In this document: positions 1 through 4,892 of the stretch, piece by piece
How positions within the stretch are numbered: position 1 is the first letter of the stretch
Layout of the letters: each line of letters opens with the position of its first letter
Source of the DNA: Terriglobia bacterium
GTDB taxonomy: Bacteria > Acidobacteriota > Terriglobia > UBA7540
Reading direction: 5' to 3'
Assembly (NCBI GenBank): GCA_030042795.1
Contig: JASHYZ010000475.1
Coordinates: 1 to 8,798 of the forward strand
DNA length: 8,798 nt
Made by a program: the position numbers and the translations under genes
The notes under the pieces: generated by a model
What the model was told of the DNA's origin: nothing
Seen by the model: the letters and a program-made list of their open reading frames with translations, nothing else
Database searches by the model: none

Positions 1-191
1 GCAAAGCATACTGGGATGCGCTTCATCCCTACTCCGCGGGCGGCGCTTATGTGAACTTCATGATGGAAGAGGGACAGGAGCGCGTCGAGGCCGCCTTCCG
101 CGACAATTACCCCAGGCTTGCCGCCATCAAGAAGAAGTACGACCCTACAAACTTCTTTCGGGTGAACCAGAACATTAGGCCTCAGGCCTAG
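1..191 (+). CDS. FAD-linked oxidoreductase, C-terminal fragment (BBE domain)
   Basis: Only the last 62 codons are inside the window; the first complete codon is at position 3 and the stop is TAG at 189-191. The peptide carries YWDALHPYSAGGAYVNFM near its start and ends with KYDPTNFFRVNQNIRP. These are the hallmarks of the berberine-bridge-enzyme-like (BBE) C-terminal segment of FAD-binding PCMH-type oxidases. In that family the 'YDP.N.F..NQNI' stretch lies near the FAD pocket. Such enzymes hold FAD covalently or tightly and oxidise sugars, alcohols or alkaloid-like compounds. The substrate cannot be told from this fragment because the FAD-binding half lies outside the window. The end is intact and of normal type, so the gene is probably functional and simply cut by the window edge. 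No terminator hairpin is visible just after the stop. Confidence 0.88.
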   Translation, partial: KAYWDALHPYSAGGAYVNFMMEEGQERVEAAFRDNYPRLAAIKKKYDPTNFFRVNQNIRPQA

Positions 192-317
192 CGAAACTAA
201 TTCCGTGCGCGGCGAGGAATCTCTTAACCCATCACGAAATTCCTCGCCTGCGGCACAGCTTGCGGATAGCCTCTCCGCTTCAATCGCGCTCTTTCTTTCC
301 GCTGAAACACAGCCTAA

Positions 318-521
318 ACTGGCAGGCTTGCGCCGCGCTGCAGTGTTGCGTGGGCCGGCGGAGTGGTCGCGCTCGCGTTGGTTCTCATGAAGGTGCTGCC
401 TTTTGTTCCGGGTCACTTCATCCGCGACGAAGATATCGCGCTCGTGGTGCGGGCGTCGCTCGGCGCGATCATGTGGCTCGCCAGTCGGCCTTCGCTGCCA
501 AACGACCCCAGTACAGGCTAA
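318..521 (+). pseudogene. Probable remnant of a membrane protein C-terminus
   Basis: This frame opens after a stop at 315-317 and ends with TAA at 519-521. From about 351 it reads like a real membrane protein tail: a hydrophobic helix (WAGGVVALALVLMKVLPFVP), a short polar turn (GHFIRDEDI), a second hydrophobic helix (ALVVRASLGAIMWLA) and a polar tail (SRPSLPNDPSTG). No convincing start with a ribosome site precedes it. The frame before it, one shift away (about 250-350, containing LADSLSASIALFLSAETQPK), may be the upstream continuation. That would imply a frameshift near 345-351. The arrangement faintly resembles the last helices of APC-type amino-acid permeases, but I cannot assign it. It could also be a 44-residue small membrane protein starting at ATG 387, or chance. 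Confidence 0.35.
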
Positions 522-622
522 AACAGCTCCTCCAAACCGCCACCGTCGCCGCGGGCTTGCCAAATCGTGCGCGAGGGATTACGGGCAAGCTCTTCGCGAC
601 ACAGGCGACGCAAGAGGGCCTA

Positions 623-651
623 TTTCCCGTCAGTCCGTTTCACAGTAGACT
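623..651 (+). promoter_or_regulatory. Weak candidate promoter for the DinB-like gene
   Basis: A TAGACT hexamer at 646-651 (4/6 to the -10 consensus) lies 6 bases before the ATG at 658. A weak -35-like TTTCCC sits at 623-628 with a 17-bp spacer. No Shine-Dalgarno sequence is seen before the ATG, so transcription might start at or next to the A of the start codon (leaderless mRNA). The -35 match is poor, so this is a suggestion only. Confidence 0.25.
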
Positions 652-657
652 AGCGGC

Positions 658-1206
658 ATGGCATTGCAATTCACCACCTCGTATCTGACTGACTCCGTCT
701 CGCTCTTTCGCTACTGCAAGAGCTTGGGCGAGCGTGCCATGGCTCAGCTCCCTGATGACCAGTTGTTCTACGCCATGGATGAGGAATGCAATTCGGTCGC
801 GATCATCGTAAAACACCTGGCCGGCAATATGCGTTCGCGCTGGACCGACTTCCTGACCACGGACGGCGAGAAACCCAACCGCAATCGCGACAGCGAATTT
901 GAGGATCCGCCCAAAGACCGGCAGCAACTGATGCAGCTCTGGGAAGCAGGCTGGACGTGCTTGTTGGGAGCACTGGAATCATTGGATGACTCGCGGCTCG
1001 GTCAGCAAGTGCTGATTCGCGGGGAGGCGCACTCCGTGATGCAGGCCATCAACCGTCAGCTTTGCCACTACGCCTATCATGTGGGCCAGATCGTGATGAT
1101 GGCCAAGCAGGTCCGAAAAGGCGACTGGGTGTCGCTGAGCGTGCCTCGCGGCAAATCAGCCGACTTCAACCAGCGCGTACGGAGCGGCGAGGCCAGCCAA
1201 CGATGA
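658..1206 (+). CDS. DinB/DUF1572-family protein
   Basis: The 182-residue protein has the size and pattern of the DinB four-helix-bundle superfamily, closest in style to DUF1572. It starts with a helix (SYLTDSVSLFRYCKSLGERAMAQL). The first metal-site motif, KHLAGN, gives His53; the second, CHYAYHVGQ, gives His137 and His141. This His...His-x3-His triad binds a divalent metal in DinB-like proteins. Family members include thiol-dependent transferases (bacillithiol or mycothiol S-transferases) and many of unknown function, so no reaction can be assigned. There is no signal peptide, so it should be cytosolic. The ATG at 658 is chosen because the conserved first helix begins immediately after it, although no ribosome site precedes it. 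It appears to be a single-gene unit, separated from the next gene by a palindromic repeat. Confidence 0.85.
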   Translation: MALQFTTSYLTDSVSLFRYCKSLGERAMAQLPDDQLFYAMDEECNSVAIIVKHLAGNMRSRWTDFLTTDGEKPNRNRDSEFEDPPKDRQQLMQLWEAGWTCLLGALESLDDSRLGQQVLIRGEAHSVMQAINRQLCHYAYHVGQIVMMAKQVRKGDWVSLSVPRGKSADFNQRVRSGEASQR

Positions 1207-1276
1207 GAGTCCATCGGATGGTGTGAACTGTAGCAGCGTTCCACGAGCGCCGATCAGATGTGAGAGGCGCCGCAAA

Positions 1277-1323
1277 GCACGGGCTGGAAGCCCGTGCCAC
1301 GTGGCATGGCCATCCTGGCCATG
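1277..1323. repeat. REP-like cluster of three palindromes
   Basis: Three perfect inverted repeats are packed end to end: GCACGGGC-N5-GCCCGTGC at 1277-1297, GCCACGTGGC at 1296-1305, and CATGGCCA-TCC-TGGCCATG at 1305-1323. This is the form of a dispersed intergenic palindromic element. I recall similar 'GGGCTGGAAGCCC' strings from acidobacterial intergenic regions. It lies between the DinB-like gene and the membrane protein gene and could fold as successive stem-loops in RNA. No T-run follows, so a simple terminator is unlikely. Confidence 0.7.
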
Positions 1324-1390
1324 TGCTCAGCGCCAAACGTTGGCGGTCACAGGCCGTACAGCCCACAGCTACGACGTGTCATCCGTCAAA

Positions 1391-2134
1391 ATGGATCATC
1401 ATACCCTCGCAGCGATCAGCATCACAGGAAGCTGCCTTGATGTGCTGGGCAGCCTTTATCTTGCTTATGACCTGCTCGGCGGACAGCACGGCCCGCTGCG
1501 GTTGCTGACGCGAGCGGTAACGTATTCCATCGTCTTTGGCGTTGGCTATGGCCTCGGTCTGGGCCTCTTCTTTGGCTTGGCTGCAGGCGTCGCAACCGGA
1601 ATCACGGTTTCCATCGAACTCAACCGGGCTGCGCGTGGCTTGCCGCATCACTCCTTGCCGTGGGAAGCGCTCTTCTCGGCTATTCGTGCGGCCGGTTTCG
1701 CAGCCGGACTCTACCGAAGGGTGGGCGTCCGCTTTGCGCTCGCCTTCGCTGTTCTTATCACCGCCGGCCAAGTGTTCGCCTATTTTCGCGGTATGCGGCC
1801 CGCCCTTGACTATTCGGCGTCACGCCGTCCGCGCCTGACGCGCCGCCAGTTCCGGGGGACGGCGCTGCGTACGGCCGGCTACGTTGTGGCGGCGCTGATT
1901 TCTAGCGCCCTCATCCATCACCTGGAGCACGCCGGGTCTTTCGCGATTCGCGTGGGCCTGGTGACGGGTCTCGTGACCGGCGTCGGGATAACCGTGAATC
2001 CCTTCATTGAATACTACGCCGACAAACTTCCGGAACGCCGCCTCGGAGCCTTCGGCATCGGGCTGATCCTTTGCGGCTTCGCGCTGCAATCGCTGCAATA
2101 TTGGCTGGCGCTGTTTGATGTGCGAGTGACGTAG
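1391..2134 (+). CDS. Multi-pass membrane protein of unknown function
   Basis: I do not recognise a characterised family for this 247-residue protein. It has about six hydrophobic segments: roughly residues 8-29, 43-76 (glycine-rich, with VGYGLGLGLFFGLAAGVATG, possibly two helices), 112-132, 158-175, 185-202 and 218-242. Basic stretches lie between them, notably residues 145-156 (RRPRLTRRQFR). The N-terminal helix ends in SLYLAYDLLGG and the last carries GFALQSLQYW. I vaguely associate such strings with uncharacterised acidobacterial membrane proteins. The frame is open upstream to 1223, but that part crosses the palindrome cluster and is not protein-like. ATG 1391 directly precedes the first helix and is the best start, though no ribosome site is visible. 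It is probably an inner-membrane protein. Nothing here identifies a transported substrate or enzymatic site. Confidence 0.75.
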   Translation: MDHHTLAAISITGSCLDVLGSLYLAYDLLGGQHGPLRLLTRAVTYSIVFGVGYGLGLGLFFGLAAGVATGITVSIELNRAARGLPHHSLPWEALFSAIRAAGFAAGLYRRVGVRFALAFAVLITAGQVFAYFRGMRPALDYSASRRPRLTRRQFRGTALRTAGYVVAALISSALIHHLEHAGSFAIRVGLVTGLVTGVGITVNPFIEYYADKLPERRLGAFGIGLILCGFALQSLQYWLALFDVRVT

Positions 2135-2213
2135 GTAGCAGCTTCGCAGATCTGGAGTGGGGCAACTTGCTCTCTTGTCGCACGACGCCCGAAGTCATGG
2201 CCCTAATCAGCAA

Positions 2214-2306
2214 GCGAGTCATTCTGAGCGAAGCGAAGAATCTCGCATTTCCTGCATGACCGCAAGGCAAATGCGGGGATTCTTCGCTTCGCTCAGAATG
2301 ACTCGC
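2214..2306. repeat. Large near-perfect inverted repeat (MITE/REP-like)
   Basis: Arms at 2214-2250 and 2269-2306 pair almost completely, with 27 uninterrupted matching bases (GCGAGTCATTCTGAGCGAAG onward) and then GCATTT/AAATGC after a short mismatch. The loop is 18 bases (2251-2268). The arms contain the tandem AGCGAAGCGAAG. I remember this sequence type as a widespread intergenic repeat in Acidobacteriota and some other phyla. It carries no coding potential and lies between a convergently placed gene end (2134) and the SRPBCC/ArsR promoter. It is probably a non-autonomous mobile element; in RNA it would form a long hairpin that could also stop transcription from the left. Confidence 0.85.
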
Positions 2307-2397
2307 TTCTCATTTTGGGCTTCGATTTGAAAGCTGAGGCACTCTAAACGGCCTGAAGAACCGGGACGAGCCGCTGAATCCTCGAAAAAGTTGTAGC

Positions 2398-2413
2398 GCA
2401 ACAAAAAGGTTGC
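2398..2413. promoter_or_regulatory. Candidate ArsR operator 1 (GCAAC-N6-GTTGC)
   Basis: The palindrome GCAAC-AAAAAG-GTTGC overlaps the -35 hexamer (TTGCAT, 2410-2415). It has the same arms and the same 6-base gap as a second site starting at 2439. Repressor binding here would block RNA polymerase. ArsR regulators paired with SRPBCC genes often use palindromes of the AACC-N4-GGTT type, which this resembles; the link to the ArsR protein encoded at 2894-3241 is inferred from position. Confidence 0.55.
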
Positions 2414-2438
2414 ATTTAAGGCCAGGCCTTGCTAGTAT
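2410..2438 (+). promoter_or_regulatory. Sigma-70-type promoter of the SRPBCC-ArsR operon
   Basis: TTGCAT (2410-2415) and TAGTAT (2433-2438) are separated by 17 bases, each matching the consensus at four of six positions. A start of transcription near 2445 would leave a leader of about 15 bases that still includes the ribosome site GGAGG (2446-2450). The promoter is embraced by two identical-arm palindromes, which suggests tight autoregulation by the downstream ArsR protein. Confidence 0.6.
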
Positions 2439-2454
2439 GCAACCTGGAGGTTGC
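2439..2454. promoter_or_regulatory. Candidate ArsR operator 2, overlapping the ribosome binding site
   Basis: GCAACCT-GG-AGGTTGC is a perfect 7-2-7 palindrome and repeats the GCAAC-N6-GTTGC core of operator 1 exactly 41 bp downstream. It begins directly after the -10 hexamer and contains the Shine-Dalgarno sequence GGAGG (2446-2450), which stands 10 bases before the ATG at 2461. It should cover the transcription start. In the mRNA it could also form a hairpin that hides the ribosome site, if the transcript begins early enough. Confidence 0.55.
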
Positions 2455-2460
2455 GTAAAC

Positions 2461-2913
2461 ATGGAACATCGAATTGAGAAGCGTATTGAGCTGAAGGCGC
2501 CGGTTTCGAGGGTGTGGCAGGCCCTGGCGGATCACCGCCAATTCGGCGAGTGGTTTCGGGTGAAGCTGGATGGCCCCTTCGTGCCGGGTCAGGTCTCGCG
2601 CGGCCACATCACTTATCCCGGTTACGAGCACGTTCAGTGGGAAGCGGTGGTGCAGAAGATGGAGCCGGAACAGCTTTTTTCTTTCACCTGGCATCCTTAT
2701 GCCGTTGATCCCAAAATCGACTACTCGAAAGAGACGCCCACGCTGGTGGAGTTCAGGCTGGAAAAGACAGCGGTGGGAACGCTGCTGGTGCTCACCGAAT
2801 CCGGCTTCGACAAAGTCCCCAGCGACCGCCGCCTGGAAGCCTTCCGCATGAACGAGGGCGGCTGGACAGAACAAATGAAGAACATTGAGAGCTATGTTGC
2901 GCAAAGGCCGTAG
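2461..2913 (+). CDS. SRPBCC (AHSA1/START-like) domain protein
   Basis: The 150-residue protein is a single SRPBCC domain of the AHSA1 (activator of Hsp90 ATPase homologue 1-like) type. The N-terminal strand and helix read IEKRIELKAPVSRVWQALAD, followed by FGEWFRV. A central strand carries LFSFTWHPY (residues 72-80), and the last helix starts at GGWTEQMKNIESYV (133-146), the typical 'GW...L..Y' ending. Such domains form a deep cavity that binds hydrophobic ligands; the ligand here is unknown. There is no signal peptide. ATG 2461 is chosen because GGAGG lies 10 bases upstream and the open frame before it crosses the promoter. It shares an operon with, and overlaps by 20 bases, the ArsR gene. 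This pairing is common and suggests that the regulator senses a compound handled by this protein. Confidence 0.9.
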   Translation: MEHRIEKRIELKAPVSRVWQALADHRQFGEWFRVKLDGPFVPGQVSRGHITYPGYEHVQWEAVVQKMEPEQLFSFTWHPYAVDPKIDYSKETPTLVEFRLEKTAVGTLLVLTESGFDKVPSDRRLEAFRMNEGGWTEQMKNIESYVAQRP

Positions 2914-3241
2914 TAGCATCACCGCCCGGCGGCGGACCCAGGCGTCGGTGTTTGCTGCTCTAGGCGACGAGACGCGGCTGCGGCTGGTGGCGCAGCTTTG
3001 CCACGGGCAGCCGCGTTCCATTTCCCAACTCACCGAGGGTTCCAAGCTGACTCGGCAGGCCATCACCAAGCACCTTCGCGTCTTGGAACGGGCAAGAATT
3101 GTGCGCAGCGTCCGCCGCGGACGCGAGAGTTTGTTCGAATTCGATCCGAAGCCGATTGACGACATCAAGAAATACCTCGATTGGGTTTCCGGGCAGTGGG
3201 ACGAAGCCCTCGCCAGGCTAAAAGCGTTCGTCGAGAGTTAA
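2894..3241 (+). CDS. ArsR-family winged-helix transcriptional regulator
   Basis: The 115-residue protein shows the ArsR/SmtB fold. It has the opening FAALGDETRLRLVAQL (residues 20-35), a helix-turn-helix SISQLTEGSKLTRQAITKHL (43-61) with recognition helix around TRQAITKHLRVLE, then the wing VRSVRRGRESLFEFDP. The C-terminal helix (about 88-113) probably serves dimerisation. The CxC metal motif of classical arsenic or cadmium sensors is absent; the only cysteine is at residue 36. It therefore probably does not sense metal in the usual way and belongs to the SRPBCC-linked branch. ATG 2894 lies inside the end of the SRPBCC gene (20-base overlap), suggesting translational coupling. A TTG at 2885 is an alternative start. 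The twin palindromes at the operon promoter are the likely binding sites. Confidence 0.9.
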   Translation: MLRKGRSSITARRRTQASVFAALGDETRLRLVAQLCHGQPRSISQLTEGSKLTRQAITKHLRVLERARIVRSVRRGRESLFEFDPKPIDDIKKYLDWVSGQWDEALARLKAFVES

Positions 3242-3300
3242 TTCTCCGCTTCATGCATTGAATCATTCTGTGCGCCTTTCACTGCCAGGCCACCGCCGTA

Positions 3301-4635
3301 TCACGTTAGTTGCCGGAGGTCCAGAAACACGATGATTGCCGGCGTGCCCACCGGAGTGTACTCGCCGGTGAAAGCCAGGGCACCCGTTTTGCGGTTGATG
3401 CGAAAAGTCGTGATGGCGTCGCTCCGCTGGTTACATGAATACAGAAAACTCGCGGTGGGATCGATCGTGAAGCTGCGCGGGTAATCGCCGCGCGTCCATT
3501 CCTCGCCGGCAAACGTCAGGGCGCCATCCTCGGCGACGGAAAACCAGGCGATACTGTCATGCAGCCGGTTGGCGGCATAAACAAATTTGCCATCCGGCGA
3601 CACCGCGATTTCCGAAGTAAAGTTTGTGCCCCTAAATTCCCTCGGCAGGCTGGAAAGCGTCTGTCTCGGCGTCAGAGCGCCGCGAGTGGCGTCGTAATCA
3701 AACAAGACCAGAGTGGAAGCTTCCTCCTGCAGCGAGTACAGCCAGCGTCCGTTGGGATGAAAAACAAAATGCCGCGGCCCGTCCCCGGGAGGCAACGACA
3801 CCGACGCCGGCTCGTTGGGAGTCAGCGTGCCCTTCTCAGCGTCAAACCTCCACACCAGAATTTGGTCCATCGCGAGATCGCTGTAGAGCACGAATCGTCC
3901 CGAAGGATCGGAACGAATCATGTGCGCGTGAGGGCTGTCATGCCCGCTGATGGCAAAACTACCGGGCGGCGCGCTGTGAGCGCGATCGGGACCGACGGGA
4001 CCCTGATCATGCTTGACGTCGGTGGCAGAGCCCAGTTCGCCATTGGAACGGATGGGCAGCACGGCCACCGTTCCACCGGCGTAATTAGCAACCAGAACCC
4101 ATTTACCGGAAGGATGCACGCTTAGATGAGCCGGGCCGGCTCCCTCAGAGCTTACGGTATTCAGCAAGGTCAGATGCCCGTTGGAACGATCGATGGCAAA
4201 CGCGCTCACCGATCCGGACTTCCGGCCCTGAAACTCCGTCGCTTCGTTCCCTGCATACAAGTGAGTTCGCGATGGATCAAGGGCAAGCCAGGACGGATTC
4301 GAATTGTCCGCGAACACCCGACGCTCGGTCAGAACGCCGGTTGCGGGGTTCTGCTCAAACAGATAAATGCCCTCGCCGCGGCCCTTGCTCCCTTCCGGGC
4401 CTTGCGGCGAGCTGTAAGTGCCGACGTACGCGAGAACTCGCTTGCCCGCCGACGGCTGCGGTTGTAATCGAGTCCGCACGCTGACCGGCCCCGTTTGACC
4501 CTCAGCCAGATCTCCGCCCAGCGTTCCCGCCATCGCCACTCCAGCCGCCTCCTTCAGGAAGCGCCGACGCGAGGTCTTGATAAGCGCGCTGCGAACGGCA
4601 AGATCGCGCTCGCAGCGCACTGGATCCGTCAACAT
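3301..4635 (-). CDS. Tat-exported lactonase-family beta-propeller protein (6-phosphogluconolactonase-like)
   Basis: The 444-residue protein belongs to the seven-bladed beta-propeller lactonase family (E. coli YbhE/Pgl type). Typical segments are AYVGTYSS (69-76), ANYAGGTV (183-190), PHAHMIRSDPSGRFVLYSDL (235-254), GDGPRHFVFHPNGRWLY (284-300) and GDYPRSFTIDP (383-393). The family hydrolyses 6-phosphogluconolactone, or related lactones, to the acid. Residues 22-28 read SRRRFLK, a canonical twin-arginine motif, followed by a moderately hydrophobic stretch to about residue 44. Export by Tat to the periplasm is therefore predicted, unlike a cytosolic Pgl. The start is well supported: AAAGGAG (complement of 4643-4649) lies 7 bases before the ATG. 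It follows zwf on the same strand after 257 bases, so pathway context and predicted location conflict. Alternative substrates (other sugar lactones) are possible. Confidence 0.87.
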   Translation of the reverse strand: MLTDPVRCERDLAVRSALIKTSRRRFLKEAAGVAMAGTLGGDLAEGQTGPVSVRTRLQPQPSAGKRVLAYVGTYSSPQGPEGSKGRGEGIYLFEQNPATGVLTERRVFADNSNPSWLALDPSRTHLYAGNEATEFQGRKSGSVSAFAIDRSNGHLTLLNTVSSEGAGPAHLSVHPSGKWVLVANYAGGTVAVLPIRSNGELGSATDVKHDQGPVGPDRAHSAPPGSFAISGHDSPHAHMIRSDPSGRFVLYSDLAMDQILVWRFDAEKGTLTPNEPASVSLPPGDGPRHFVFHPNGRWLYSLQEEASTLVLFDYDATRGALTPRQTLSSLPREFRGTNFTSEIAVSPDGKFVYAANRLHDSIAWFSVAEDGALTFAGEEWTRGDYPRSFTIDPTASFLYSCNQRSDAITTFRINRKTGALAFTGEYTPVGTPAIIVFLDLRQLT

Positions 4636-4725
4636 TGGAGCACTCCTTTGATCGAGTCAACTCCCTGAGCTAGTGCGGCGTCCTGCTTAATTCTTGACAA
4701 CCAATGCGGCCACAGATCGCGTCCG

Positions 4726-4827
4726 TCATTGTAAATAATTACCCGGGACAGGACACGTCACCACGTACCCACCCTCTTCCGCCGGCTCGAACAGCGCCGT
4801 GAATACGTGTTCCTCAAGCGTTTTCAT
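4726..4827 (-). pseudogene. Truncated HicB-like antitoxin relic
   Basis: An open frame of 33 codons plus stop starts with ATG (complement of 4825-4827) and ends in TGA (4726-4728). Its translation begins MKTLEEHVFTALFEP and continues AEEGGYVVTCPVPGNYLQ. The EEGGYVVTCP stretch is the signature of the N-terminal strand pair of HicB antitoxins, which continue 'CP.LPG..(S/T)QG(D/E)T..EA' and are usually about 65-140 residues long. Here the match stops right after CPV-PG, one residue short of the usual spacing. The C-terminal half and DNA-binding domain are missing, and no HicA toxin (small dsRBD-like mRNA interferase) is seen on either side. It lies in the 257-base gap between zwf and the lactonase gene. 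It is most likely a decayed solitary antitoxin; a functional micro-protein is less likely. Confidence 0.6.
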
Positions 4828-4892
4828 AAACGCATTGTTGCGACGAAAGCGAAAACATTGACAGTGAAAACCTCGAAGAGCCCAGCACGCGT

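Larger units (their letters stand above)
192..657. other. Gene-poor interval with no intact gene
   Basis: This stretch of 466 bases lies between the FAD oxidoreductase and the DinB-like gene. Several overlapping open frames cross it, but they are arginine/serine-rich or switch frame and look like non-coding translations of GC-rich DNA. The one segment with protein-like character is the hydrophobic frame at 318-521, listed separately as a probable gene remnant. The rest, including 522-622, shows no recognisable gene, RNA or clear hairpin to me. Confidence 0.5.

Noticed and set aside
260..688. 142-residue + strand frame before the DinB-like gene
   Set aside because: It is Arg/Ala-rich, overlaps the start of the DinB-like gene and shows no domain; the hydrophobic frame at 318-521 is the better protein-like reading.
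1223..1390. Upstream extension of the membrane-protein frame
   Set aside because: The extension is translated through the REP-like palindromes and is Cys/Arg-rich; the hydrophobic protein begins just after ATG 1391.
2416..3168. 250-residue open frame on the - strand across the SRPBCC and ArsR genes
   Set aside because: It lies opposite two recognised families in overlapping frames; Arg/Leu-rich without motifs.
3242..3300. Terminator between the convergent ArsR and lactonase genes
   Set aside because: I found no GC-rich hairpin followed by a T-run on either strand in this short gap.
3559..4125. + strand open frame opposite the lactonase gene
   Set aside because: It is antisense to conserved propeller blades; its composition is typical of reverse-complement translation.
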